From positions 62,001 to 126,000 of the forward strand of contig NZ_AUMN01000003.1 in the NCBI RefSeq assembly GCF_000430705.1: a stretch of 64,000 nucleotides of DNA, written 5' to 3'. The notes below the pieces were generated by a model. It was not told the origin of the DNA. It ran no database searches and saw nothing but the letters and a program-made list of their open reading frames with translations. Positions 53,489 through 62,075 of this stretch are shown here, one piece after another. The DNA is from Arthrobacter castelli DSM 16402 (GTDB lineage: Bacteria > Actinomycetota > Actinomycetes > Actinomycetales > Micrococcaceae). Each line of letters opens with the position of its first letter. Positions within the stretch are counted from its first letter, which is position 1. The translations under genes and the position numbers were made by a program.

Positions 53489-54655
53489 ATGACTCACGAA
53501 CAGACCCTTCGCATTGCGATGAACGGTATTACCGGCCGCATGGGATACAGGCAGCACCTGCTTAGATCCATCCTGCCCATCCGGGATGCCGGTGGATTGA
53601 CCTTGCCCGACGGGCAGAAGGTTCAGGTGGAGCCGATCCTGATTGGCCGGAATGAAGCGAAACTCAGGGACCTGGCTGAGAAGCACAAGGTGGACAGTTG
53701 GACTACGGATCTGGAGGGCACTATTGCAGATCCCACAGTGGACATTGTCTTTGACGCATCGATGACGTCACTGCGTCCTGCGACGCTCAAACAGGCAATA
53801 GCCGCGGGCAAGAGTATCTTCACCGAGAAGCCGACGGCCGAGACGCTGCCGGAGGCTGTGGAGCTGGCGAAGCTGGCCGACGAAGCTGGCATCACGGCCG
53901 GCGTCGTACACGACAAGCTGTACCTGCCCGGGTTAGTGAAGCTGCGGCGCCTGGTTGACGAAGGGTTCTTCGGCCGCATCCTGTCCCTCCGTGGCGAATT
54001 CGGATACTGGGTGTTCGAAGGGGAGCATCAAGCCGCGCAGCGTCCTTCCTGGAATTACCGCAAGGAAGACGGCGGCGGTATGACGACCGACATGTTCTGC
54101 CACTGGAATTATGTCCTGGAGGGCATCGTCGGCTCCGTCAAGAGCGTAAATGCCCGCGCCGTGACCCATATCCCCGAACGTTGGGATGAGCGCGGCGACC
54201 GCTACGAAGCCACCGCAGACGATGCATCCTACGGAATTTTCGACTTGGAAACCCCGGAAGGGGATGAGGTTGTCGGGCAGATCAATTCGTCGTGGGCGGT
54301 GCGCGTCTTCCGGGATGAACTGGTGGAGTTCCAGGTCGACGGCACACACGGCTCGGCCGTGGCCGGTCTGCAGAAGTGTGTAGCGCAGCAACGCGCCCAT
54401 ACGCCCAAGCCCGTGTGGAATCCTGACTTGCCGGTGACCGAGTCGTTCCGCGACCAGTGGTTGGAGGTGCCCGCCAATGCGGAGCTGGACAACGGGTTCA
54501 AGCTGCAATGGGAGGAATTCCTGCACGACGTCATCAACGAGCGTCCGCACCGCTTCGGGCTTCTTTCCGCCGCACGGGGCGTGCAATTGGCCGAACTTGG
54601 TCTGCAGTCTTCGGCCGAGCGCCGCACCGTCGACATCCCGGGGATCACGCTGTGA
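53489..54655 (+). CDS. Gfo/Idh/MocA-family oxidoreductase
   Basis: A 388-residue oxidoreductase, distinct from the other Gfo/Idh copies. The N-terminus MNGITGRMGYRQHLLRSIL has a variant nucleotide loop. EKP lies in SIFTEKPTAETLPEA. The substrate domain shows VVHDKLYLPGLVKLRRL and GGGMTTDMFCHWNYVLEG, with a possible catalytic Asp/His pair. AGGAG precedes the ATG. First gene of a three-gene operon with DUF993 and a TIM-barrel isomerase; the overlap with DUF993 is four bases. Confidence 0.9.
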   Translation: MTHEQTLRIAMNGITGRMGYRQHLLRSILPIRDAGGLTLPDGQKVQVEPILIGRNEAKLRDLAEKHKVDSWTTDLEGTIADPTVDIVFDASMTSLRPATLKQAIAAGKSIFTEKPTAETLPEAVELAKLADEAGITAGVVHDKLYLPGLVKLRRLVDEGFFGRILSLRGEFGYWVFEGEHQAAQRPSWNYRKEDGGGMTTDMFCHWNYVLEGIVGSVKSVNARAVTHIPERWDERGDRYEATADDASYGIFDLETPEGDEVVGQINSSWAVRVFRDELVEFQVDGTHGSAVAGLQKCVAQQRAHTPKPVWNPDLPVTESFRDQWLEVPANAELDNGFKLQWEEFLHDVINERPHRFGLLSAARGVQLAELGLQSSAERRTVDIPGITL

Positions 54656-55866
54656 GCCGGCTGCAGCTGCCAACGGACGACGGCGGATTCAAGACGTATG
54701 AGCTGAAGAACGCCGGCCGGTGGGAAAAACCAACCGCGCCGCTGACATCGCGCTTCACCTATGCCGCTTCACACGTGGTGCCGGAAGTGACGGCCAATAA
54801 CGTTCCCGGGGCACCGGCGGTTCTCGACTGGGACGCCACGCTGGGCTATCGGCATGAGTTGTGGTCCTACGGTCTCGGGGTAGCCGATGCGATGGACACC
54901 GCCCAGCGGGGGATGGGGCTCGACTGGGCCGCGACCCATGAGCTGATCCGCCAATCCGGAAAGGAAGCGGCCGCCGTCGTCGCCTCCCAGGCTCCGGCCA
55001 CCGCCGGTAAATCCGTGCGGGACCTGCTCGCGTGCGGGGCAGGCACAGATCATCTGGACCTGGATTCGCTGCCATCCGGCAAGGCCGGTCTCGACGCCGT
55101 CGTGGACGCGTACCGCGAGCAGATTGAAGTAGTCAGCACCGCCGGGGCGAAGGTCATCCTGATGGCCTCCCGCGCGCTCGCCGCAGTGGCCGAAGGCCCG
55201 GAGGACTACCAGTACGTCTACGGGACCTTGCTGGCCGAGGCGGACCATCCGGTGATTCTGCACTGGCTTGGGCCGATGTTCGATCCGGCTTTGGAAGGCT
55301 ACTGGGGGAGTGCCGACATCGATGTCGCCACCAAATCTTTCCGTGCCGTCATTGAGGCACACGCCGGAAAGGTCGACGGCGTCAAGGTGTCCCTGCTGGA
55401 CGCCGCGCACGAGGTTTCGCTCCGCGCCGTGCTGCCATCAGGAGTGCGGCTCTATACCGGGGACGACTTCAACTACCCTGAACTCATCCATGGCGACGGC
55501 GAGCATTACTCGGACGCGCTGCTGGGCATCTTCGCGGCAATTTATCCTGCGGCTTCCGCCGCGCTGCAGGAATACGACGCCGGACAGCCGTCGCGCGGCC
55601 GGGAAATCTTCGATACCACCCGCGAGCTCGGTCTGCATATCTTCAGCGCACCGACGTTCTATTACAAGACCGGTATCGCGTTTCTGTCCTGGATCAATGG
55701 CAAGCAGCCCGGATTCCAGATGGCCGGCGGGCTGCACTCCGGCCGGTCTATTGTCCACCTCGGACGGACGTTGGAACTGGCGGACGCAGCCGGGCTGATT
55801 GAAGATCCTGAACTGGCAGCGCACCGGTTTAACGCACTGCTGACTACCCATGGAGTGGTTCGATGA
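54652..55866 (+). CDS. DUF993 family, dihydrodipicolinate-synthase-like protein
   Basis: A 404-residue predicted TIM barrel of the DUF993 family, related to Schiff-base lyases of the DapA group. Notable segments are AVLDWDATLGYRHELWSYG, ILHWLGPMFDPALEGYWG, GVKVSLLDAAHEV (candidate Schiff-base Lys) and LYTGDDFNYPELIHGDGEHY. An aldolase or dehydratase acting on a keto-sugar is the plausible role; it is not demonstrated. GTG start overlapping the previous stop (GTGA), and ATGA overlap with the next gene. Confidence 0.87.
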   Translation: MSRLQLPTDDGGFKTYELKNAGRWEKPTAPLTSRFTYAASHVVPEVTANNVPGAPAVLDWDATLGYRHELWSYGLGVADAMDTAQRGMGLDWAATHELIRQSGKEAAAVVASQAPATAGKSVRDLLACGAGTDHLDLDSLPSGKAGLDAVVDAYREQIEVVSTAGAKVILMASRALAAVAEGPEDYQYVYGTLLAEADHPVILHWLGPMFDPALEGYWGSADIDVATKSFRAVIEAHAGKVDGVKVSLLDAAHEVSLRAVLPSGVRLYTGDDFNYPELIHGDGEHYSDALLGIFAAIYPAASAALQEYDAGQPSRGREIFDTTRELGLHIFSAPTFYYKTGIAFLSWINGKQPGFQMAGGLHSGRSIVHLGRTLELADAAGLIEDPELAAHRFNALLTTHGVVR

Positions 55867-56702
55867 ACGCATTTGAGAGGCTGTCGCTGAATACAGCCAC
55901 CATCAAGAAGTCCACCCTGGCCGAGGCAGTCGAGCTGTCTGCTGCGGCAGGGCTGGGGCATATCGGCCTGTGGCGGGACCGTGTCGCCGAGGCCGGGCTG
56001 GAAAAATCGGCCAAGCTGGTGGCCGATGCGGGGTTGCAGGTTTCCAGTCTCTGCCGGGGCGGTTTCCTGACGGCGGCCGACGACGGCGGGCAGCGGCGTG
56101 CCTACGAGGACAACGTGCAGGCCATCATCGAGGCTGCCACCCTGGGCACCAGCGAACTGATCATGGTGGTTGGAGGCCTGGCCGATGGCGAGCGGGATAT
56201 CGCCGCCGCCCGCGGGCGGGTGGCCGATCGTCTCGCCGAGTTGGCGCCGGTGGCCCAAGAGCACGGCGTGCGGCTGGTGCTTGAGGCGCTGCATCCGATG
56301 TATGCGGCCGACCGGGCGGTACTGTCCACCCTGGGACAAGCCCTGGACCTTGCCGCTCCCTTCCCAAGCCGGACGGTTGGCGTCGTCGTCGACACGTTCC
56401 ACGTCTGGTGGGACCCGCAGCTGGAGCAGCAGATCCGCGCGGCAGGGGAGCAGGGCCGGCTCGCCTCGTACCAGGTCTGCGACTGGAACCTGCCCATCGC
56501 CTCCGACGCGCTGCTTTCACGTGGGTACATGGGCGACGGGTACATCGACTTCGCCACTATCAGCAACTGGATATCGCAGACGGGCTACTCCGGGCCGGTC
56601 GAAGTGGAAATTTTCAACCAGCAGATTTGGGACAGTTCCCCGGCCGAGGTGGTGCAGACGGTCGCCGACCGTTACCGGACTCTGGTGCTGCCACACCTGT
56701 AG
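55863..56702 (+). CDS. Sugar phosphate isomerase/epimerase-family TIM barrel
   Basis: A 279-residue protein of the xylose-isomerase-like/AP endonuclease 2 superfamily. It shows IGLWRDRVAEAGLEKSAKL, ELIMVVGGLADGERDI, LEALHPMYAADRAVL (metal Glu and His), VVDTFHVWWDP (metal Asp/His) and a final VEVEIFNQQIW (metal Glu). The metal site looks complete. As the third enzyme after a Gfo/Idh dehydrogenase and a DUF993 lyase it probably isomerises or epimerises a keto-sugar. It converges with the M20 gene. Confidence 0.9.
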   Translation: MNAFERLSLNTATIKKSTLAEAVELSAAAGLGHIGLWRDRVAEAGLEKSAKLVADAGLQVSSLCRGGFLTAADDGGQRRAYEDNVQAIIEAATLGTSELIMVVGGLADGERDIAAARGRVADRLAELAPVAQEHGVRLVLEALHPMYAADRAVLSTLGQALDLAAPFPSRTVGVVVDTFHVWWDPQLEQQIRAAGEQGRLASYQVCDWNLPIASDALLSRGYMGDGYIDFATISNWISQTGYSGPVEVEIFNQQIWDSSPAEVVQTVADRYRTLVLPHL

Positions 56703-56717
56703 AGAGACCCGGCGGCG

Positions 56718-57974
56718 CTACCTGTCCTCGACGCCGCACCAATCGGCAATGAAGAGGGCAATCGTCTTGGTGACTTTGCGGACCGACTCCAGCTCCACCC
56801 GCTCGTCGAAACCATGGATGGCTTCTGAGACCGGACCGTACACCAGACTTGGAATGCCTCCGTAGAGCGTAAACACACGCCCGTCCAGGTATCCCGGCGT
56901 CGTGAAGCTCTGCAAATCCGAGCCGAAGCTGTGACGGTGCGCTGCCGCCAACGTCTCCTCGGCGTCGGAGCCTTCCTCGAGGACATAGCCTTCTGCATAG
57001 AAGCCGGTCCTCTCGGCAGTCAGCGGCAGCCGGGTGGCGTGCAGGCATTCCTGGACCTGCTCCCAGGCCTCGTCAGCGGAGACCCCGGGATAGATCGCGG
57101 CGCGGACGTCGATGTCGCACCAGGCGGGAACGCTGGACGGCCAGTCGCCGCCGCGGATACCCCCGAAATTGAAGTTGATCGGATGGTCCAGGTCCCCGAA
57201 ATATGGGTGTGAGGACTTCTCCGAGTTCCAGCGGTCCTCCAGCTGCCGAAGCTCGCCCATCACGGTGTATGCGGCGTCGATGGCGTTGAAGCCTTCGCCC
57301 ATTTCCCGGGGATGGGTGGGCCGGCCGGAAACGCGGACCTTGAACCAGAGCACACCTACGTTGGCCCTCACGAGCATGTTTTCCTCGGGCTCGGGAATGA
57401 CCACGGCATCGGCGCTATAGCCACGCAGGAGGGCAGCCAATGAGCCGTTTCCGGTGCATTCCTCTTCCGGCACGGACTGCACATGGATAGGTGCGGTGGG
57501 GTCCAGTCCGGCCGCGCGGATCGCGTCCAGGGCGAACAGGTTGGCGGCCACCCCTGCCTTCATGTCACCGCTGCCACGCCCGTACAGCCAGCCATCGATG
57601 ACCGCGGCGTCCCACGGTCCGCGGCTCCAGGTTTCCTCGGGTCCGGTGGGAACGACGTCGACATGGCCGTTCAGGATCAGCGACCGTCCCCGGTCCGCCG
57701 CGGGACGATAAGTGCCGACGACGTTGTCCATGCCGTCGTAGGTCACGGTGGACGGGCCATATCCGGGGTGATTTCGGAGTTCGGCTGAGTCGAGTTCCCA
57801 CCGGTCCATCTCAAGCCCGCGGCTTTCCAGCGCCCGGTACATCAGGTCTTGGATGCCAGCCTCACGGGCCCGGGTCGACGGACAGGAAATCAGCTCCCGG
57901 GTGAAGGCAATCTGCTGGTCAAAGGCGGCGTCGACGGCGGCAAGGATCCGGTCTCTGTGCTGGGCAGTTGTCAC
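56718..57974 (-). CDS. ArgE/DapE-family (M20) deacylase
   Basis: A 418-residue zinc-dependent amidohydrolase of the M20 family. Metal ligands are visible: His in LILNGHVDVVPTG, Asp in YGRGSGDMKAGV, the Glu pair in VQSVPEEECTGNG, Glu in VVIPEPEENMLV and the last His in SEAIHGFDERVEL. The dimerisation domain lies around residues 210-330. The substrate, an N-acyl amino acid or similar, is not defined by context. The upstream neighbour is a broken RraA gene. Confidence 0.9.
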   Translation of the reverse strand: MTTAQHRDRILAAVDAAFDQQIAFTRELISCPSTRAREAGIQDLMYRALESRGLEMDRWELDSAELRNHPGYGPSTVTYDGMDNVVGTYRPAADRGRSLILNGHVDVVPTGPEETWSRGPWDAAVIDGWLYGRGSGDMKAGVAANLFALDAIRAAGLDPTAPIHVQSVPEEECTGNGSLAALLRGYSADAVVIPEPEENMLVRANVGVLWFKVRVSGRPTHPREMGEGFNAIDAAYTVMGELRQLEDRWNSEKSSHPYFGDLDHPINFNFGGIRGGDWPSSVPAWCDIDVRAAIYPGVSADEAWEQVQECLHATRLPLTAERTGFYAEGYVLEEGSDAEETLAAAHRHSFGSDLQSFTTPGYLDGRVFTLYGGIPSLVYGPVSEAIHGFDERVELESVRKVTKTIALFIADWCGVEDR

Positions 57975-58012
57975 GTTTGCTCCTTTTCGAAAATCCGCGG
58001 ATGGGCGGGCGC

Positions 58013-58496
58013 TTATCCCAGGTACAGGATCTCCGGTTCCGCCTCGTCGGACGCGTGTGCCTGGCGGATGATCCCCGGATCCACATCGGGATCCAGCACG
58101 AGCACACCATTGTCATCGCCCAGCACGATATCGTCGGGCCGGACGCGCACGCCGCCAATGGTCACAGGAACCCCGAATTCTGCCTGCCCGGAAGCGTGGC
58201 GCTTGGTCGTGAGACTGGTGCTTTCCCGGGAGAATACCGGCAGTTCTCCGGCCGCAAGCTCCGGCACGTCCGTCACCGGACCATCGACCAGCACCCCGGC
58301 GCAATTCCTGGAACGCGCCGCGGCGGTGGTCACCGCACCAAGCCACCCCGGTCATCCGGGTTCCAGGGACCACCGTTTTGATTTCAGGTGGGCAGAAGCC
58401 TTCCTCGAGGAAATGCCCAAGGGTCGGCAGTTCCACGTTCTGGAGTTGCTCCAGCAATTCGGCAGTCGTTGTCTGTGGGGTGGTTGGAGTCATCAT
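58013..58496 (-). pseudogene. RraA-family (HMG aldolase-like) gene with internal deletion
   Basis: The N-terminal part (LLEQLQNVELPTLGHFLEEG; VVPGTRMTGVA) and the C-terminal part (VTTAAARSRNCAGVLVDGPV; TDVPEL; VRPDDIVLGDDNGVLVLDP) are clear RraA sequence but lie in different frames. The roughly 60 residues normally between them, holding the conserved active-site GDRRxA...GE region, are absent. Total length is 484 bases against about 650 for intact family members. The junction is around 58333-58345. The gene should be dead. Confidence 0.8.
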
Positions 58497-58596
58497 GAAC
58501 CACTATCCCGTTATGGGCCCGGCCTCACAATACGGTCGTGCACACGTTTGGGGAGGCGGGATTGGGCATACGCACATTCTGGCCATCCCGAATTCC

Positions 58597-59601
58597 CTAG
58601 ATCTTAACCACCATCTTGCCGGTGTTGGCGCCGGCCATCATGTCCAGGAAGGCCTGCACGGAATTATCGATACCGTCCACCACGGTCTCTTCGAAAACCA
58701 CGTCGCCGGAGCGGAGCCAGCCGGACATGCGCTCGACGAATTCCGGCTGCAGGTCCTCGTGCCAGCGCACGATAAAGCCCCGCAGCGTCAGGTTCTTGCC
58801 GACCAGCTGGAACATATTGTCCGGCCCCGGCGACTTCTCAGTTTCGTTGTACTGCGAGATCGCACCGCACAATGCGGCACGGCCGTGGGTGTTGAAGACG
58901 TCGATCGCGGCTTCGAGGTGGTCGCCGCCGACGTTGTCGAAGTAGACGTCGATGCCATCCGGCGCAGCCGCCGGCAACTGCTCGCGGACCGGGGCGTCCT
59001 TGTAGTTGAACGCGTCGGTGAAGCCGTACTTGCCGGTGAGCAATGAGACCTTCTCAGCCGAACCGGCCGACCCGATCACCTGTTTGGCCCCCAGTAGCCG
59101 TGCCATCTGGCCGGCCGTGCTTCCCACGGCTCCTGCGGCACCCGAGACGAAAACGACGTCGTTCTCCTGCATGCCGGCGATGCGCGTCAGCCCCGCGTAG
59201 GCCGTCAGCCCGGTCATGCCCAAAGCCGACAGATAGACCGACGACGGAAGGCCCTCCACCGGCTCGACTTTCCGGAACTTGCCGGCCGGTCCCTGCGCAA
59301 CATCACGCCAGCCGAAGCTGTGCAGCACCAGGTCCCCCGCGGAGAGCTCGTCGCTGGTCGATTCCGTGACGCGGCCAACTGCCCCGCCTTCCATGGTCTC
59401 GCCCAGTTCGAATGGCGGCACGTAGGATTTCGCGTCGTTCATCCGGCCCCGCATATAAGGGTCGACGGAGATGAACTCGTTGGCCACCCGTACTTCACCG
59501 GCTTGAAGCGCCGGCAGCTCGGTGCGCACCGTTCGGAAATCGGACGGATCCGGCCAGCCGTTGGGTCGGGAGGTGAGTTGAATGCCGGTGCTGGTGGCCA
59601 C
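58597..59601 (-). CDS. NADP-dependent MDR-family reductase (CurA/leukotriene-B4-dehydrogenase-like)
   Basis: A 334-residue zinc-free medium-chain dehydrogenase/reductase, expected to reduce the C=C bond of enones or enals with NADPH. The N-terminal VDPYMRGRMNDAKSYVPPFE is diagnostic. The cofactor loop is VFVSGAAGAVGSTAGQ, followed by the NADPH-type GSAGSAEKV. The VDVYFDNVGGDHLEAA segment (FDNVGGDHLEAA) is also typical. Divergent from a thioesterase across a 114-base gap with an inverted repeat. Confidence 0.93.
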   Translation of the reverse strand: MATSTGIQLTSRPNGWPDPSDFRTVRTELPALQAGEVRVANEFISVDPYMRGRMNDAKSYVPPFELGETMEGGAVGRVTESTSDELSAGDLVLHSFGWRDVAQGPAGKFRKVEPVEGLPSSVYLSALGMTGLTAYAGLTRIAGMQENDVVFVSGAAGAVGSTAGQMARLLGAKQVIGSAGSAEKVSLLTGKYGFTDAFNYKDAPVREQLPAAAPDGIDVYFDNVGGDHLEAAIDVFNTHGRAALCGAISQYNETEKSPGPDNMFQLVGKNLTLRGFIVRWHEDLQPEFVERMSGWLRSGDVVFEETVVDGIDNSVQAFLDMMAGANTGKMVVKI

Positions 59602-59690
59602 GGTGAGACCTTCCTGTTGTCTTCGGGTACGCCGCGTGCAACCGAAGAACAGGCTTCTCTATTCCGCCTGGCACCCGGCTCGCACACTAA

Positions 59691-59706
59691 GTTACCGTTC
59701 AGTAAC
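59691..59706. promoter_or_regulatory. Inverted repeat between MDR reductase and thioesterase
   Basis: GTTACCGTTCAGTAAC contains GTTAC and GTAAC arms around a six-base centre, 10 bases before the thioesterase ATG. The pattern suits a TetR-type repressor site; no TetR gene is present in the window. Confidence 0.45.
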
Positions 59707-59715
59707 ATTGAGGGT

Positions 59716-60267
59716 ATGCATTTACTCCTCCGCACGCTGCTGCAACTGTTCCTCGCCCGGCGCCGGCCGAAATTGAGCATCTGGGATGCCTCGGCCATGC
59801 CGCTGCGGGTGCTGCCGACCGATATCGACATCGCGATGCACATCAACAACGGCATGTACCTGTCGTTGATGGATCTGGGCCGGTTCGACCTGATGGTGCG
59901 CAGCGGAATCTGGGACGGCATGCGGCGCCAAGGGTGGAGCCCGGTGGTGGCGGGGGAGACGATCAGTTTTCGCAAGTCCCTCACCTTGGGCCAGCGGTAC
60001 TCCATCGGGACGAAGATCATTGGCTTCGACGAACGTGCCATTTATTTCGAGCAACGGATGGTGGCCAACGGCGAGATCTACGCTCGTGCCTACATCGCCA
60101 CGCGCCTGGTTTCGCCGGACGGGCCAGTGACGAATGAGCAGATCTTCGCCGAACTCGGCCAGCCCCCGGCGGATCTGGTGCTCCCCGAATGGATCCACCA
60201 GTGGCGGCTGGACAATTCGCTGCCCAGCACCAGGCGACCGGCCCCGCACACATGGGCCAGAGGTTGA
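59716..60267 (+). CDS. Acyl-CoA thioesterase-like hotdog protein (THEM6/4HBT type)
   Basis: A 183-residue hotdog-fold protein. The start of the fold reads RVLPTDIDIAMHINNGMYLS, with the Asp/His/Asn cluster seen in 4HBT and THEM6-like thioesterases, followed by LGRFDLMVRSG and AGETISFRKSLTLGQRY. The first 25 residues are hydrophobic and basic and might act as a membrane anchor. ATG 59716 is preceded by GAGGG at short spacing. Confidence 0.85.
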   Translation: MHLLLRTLLQLFLARRRPKLSIWDASAMPLRVLPTDIDIAMHINNGMYLSLMDLGRFDLMVRSGIWDGMRRQGWSPVVAGETISFRKSLTLGQRYSIGTKIIGFDERAIYFEQRMVANGEIYARAYIATRLVSPDGPVTNEQIFAELGQPPADLVLPEWIHQWRLDNSLPSTRRPAPHTWARG

Positions 60268-60294
60268 CGGCGGATCCCGCAGCGTCGGAGGCGT

Positions 60295-61077
60295 TCAGGC
60301 CCTGTGCTTCCGCCGCTTTTTCAACGTGAACAGCAGGCGGTGGGCGGTAATCAACACGGCCAGCCACGCCAGGCCAAGCGTCCAGGCGACGGCGACGTCG
60401 GTCAGCCAGTGGTGCCCGAGGTAGACACGGCTGAGCCCCATGGCGACAGCGAACAGGCCGGCGAGCACGATGGCGAGGATCCGGGAACGGTTGGTGCGCA
60501 GGTGCAGCACCAGAATGTAGGCGACGACGCCGGCAATCACCGTGGCGTTCAAGGTGTGGCCGCTGGGGAACGAGGGCGAGGTGGAGAACGGTGGAACGGC
60601 CGCCTCCAGCGGCGGGCGCATCCGGCCGATGGCGTCTTTTCCCACGATCGTCATCAACAAGGATCCTGCCGCGGCGGCCACCATCAGGATCAGCGGGGCG
60701 ACGGACTGGCGCAGGTAGACCAGAATGCCGGTGGCGATCGCGGCCAGCACGGGCATGATGATTTTCCCGCCCAGATTGGTGAAGGCGGTCACCGCGTCGT
60801 TGAGCCACGGCGTCCTCATTTCGACCGCAGCGTGCAGCACCGGCCGGTCGAGGGACGCGATGTCGTCGGACTCCGACACGGCGTCGTAGATTTCGGCCGA
60901 GGCCGCCGTCATCATGGTGACGACGGTGGCGCCGACCGCGAGGATGAGCAGCACCGTCCACCGCGGGCCGATCCATTCGGCCAGCCTTCCGGCGGACCTG
61001 AGCAGGAACCGCCCCATTGGCGTGATCCGCCGGGGCAGTCGCCGATTGCCGGTGTCACCGCCTTCACGTGGTCCCAT
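60295..61077 (-). CDS. PAP2-family membrane phosphatase
   Basis: An integral-membrane lipid phosphatase of about 260 residues with six predicted helices. All three PAP2 signature parts are present: KDAIGRMRPP (KxxxxxxRP), PSFPSGHTLN (PSGH) and SRVYLGHHWLTDV (SRxxxxxHxxxD). The likely substrate is undecaprenyl pyrophosphate or phosphatidate. Start choice is uncertain: ATG 61077 is used; GTG 61110 and ATG 61017 are alternatives with equally weak ribosome binding sites. Confidence 0.88.
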   Translation of the reverse strand: MGPREGGDTGNRRLPRRITPMGRFLLRSAGRLAEWIGPRWTVLLILAVGATVVTMMTAASAEIYDAVSESDDIASLDRPVLHAAVEMRTPWLNDAVTAFTNLGGKIIMPVLAAIATGILVYLRQSVAPLILMVAAAAGSLLMTIVGKDAIGRMRPPLEAAVPPFSTSPSFPSGHTLNATVIAGVVAYILVLHLRTNRSRILAIVLAGLFAVAMGLSRVYLGHHWLTDVAVAWTLGLAWLAVLITAHRLLFTLKKRRKHRA

Positions 61078-61110
61078 GGCCACGACTGTACCGGCGGAAA
61101 CTGGATGCAC

Positions 61111-61705
61111 TGTCAGTCAGGCGTCGCACATCTTTCCGGTGCGGGCGTATTTTGTAAACCCCCGCCAATTTCCGGATTTCACCTCAGCAGGGCGGCCTCT
61201 GATGGTGCGATTGAATTTGTATAAATATGCGGCATGTTGATTAGACATCCGTTGGTTAACGCATGGGTGTTCGGTTGTCGACAGGACTGGCCCGGCACGG
61301 CGAGGTGGGCGAAACCGACATCTCGTGGGGTCCCAACATGTGTGTCACATAAGGCCCCGTCACCGGACAGATCACCGGACGGGGTAACTGGGACGGTCTC
61401 GGTCGCGACACTTCAACGGTGCTGGTCAGGGTCGGGTGTGTCCGGTGGAGGTTGGTCTTACGGGACCCTCCCTACTAACGGATGACGTACAGCGTGCCTT
61501 CTGCGGTCGGAGGCTTGAATGCGTCGAAGTACTCGGCCGCTATTTCCTCGCTTAGCTATGTCGGCTTCACCTGGCACCGGATGCAGGTCTCGTCCGACAC
61601 CAGCATTGACTGGGCATGCCGGGTGTCAACGGGCGTCGACGCCGAGGGGCAAGGGCGAAATACCAGTACTTGCTTATATAAGTTAAGACCGGTATATTTT
61701 GCCTC
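61111..61705. other. 595-base intergenic region without a recognisable gene
   Basis: Between the PAP2 and ArsR genes. Open frames here are short and carry no motif I recognise. It contains TTTGTATAAATATG near 61217, the tandem CACCGGACAGAT/CACCGGACGGGG near 61362-61384 and an AT-rich TTATATAAGTTAAG just before the ArsR gene (61674-61687), a likely promoter. The mosaic look suggests degraded DNA between two blocks. Confidence 0.4.
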
Positions 61706-62074
61706 GTGCACGCGTTCGACATCCTCGGCGACCCGGTGCGCCGACGCATTCTGGAACTGCTCGCCGACGGTGAGCAGACCTCTGGCGCGGTCACGGACGT
61801 GATCCGGGTCGAGTTCACACTGTCTCAGCCGGCTGTCTCGCAGCATCTGCGCGTTCTGCGTGAGAACGGGTTCGCCTCGGTCCGGGCTGAGGGGGCTCGC
61901 CGGTTCTACGCCGTCGACCCCACATCGCTGAGTGAGGTTGACGAGTGGTTGGACCGGTTTCGCGGGTTCTGGGATCAGCGGCTCGATGCCCTGGGGACTG
62001 AGCTGGCCCGCGGCAGGCGTGCATCCCGCACCCCAAGTGTTGGCGAGGCCGATTCGCCAGCGAAAGGAGCATGA
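61706..62074 (+). CDS. ArsR-family helix-turn-helix regulator
   Basis: A 122-residue winged-helix regulator. It has FDILGDPVRRRILELLADGE, the recognition helix LSQPAVSQHLRVLRENGF and the wing VRAEGARRFYAVDP. It lacks the Cys metal-binding motifs of classical ArsR and belongs to the group coupled to SRPBCC proteins. GTG start without an evident ribosome binding site; a leaderless start behind TATATTTTGCC is possible. It is co-transcribed with two SRPBCC genes. Confidence 0.9.
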   Translation: MHAFDILGDPVRRRILELLADGEQTSGAVTDVIRVEFTLSQPAVSQHLRVLRENGFASVRAEGARRFYAVDPTSLSEVDEWLDRFRGFWDQRLDALGTELARGRRASRTPSVGEADSPAKGA

Positions 62075-62075
62075 C

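Noticed and set aside
61482-61802. 106-codon plus-strand frame before and across the ArsR start
   Set aside because: It overlaps the ArsR gene out of frame, is Ser/Thr-rich and has no recognisable domain.
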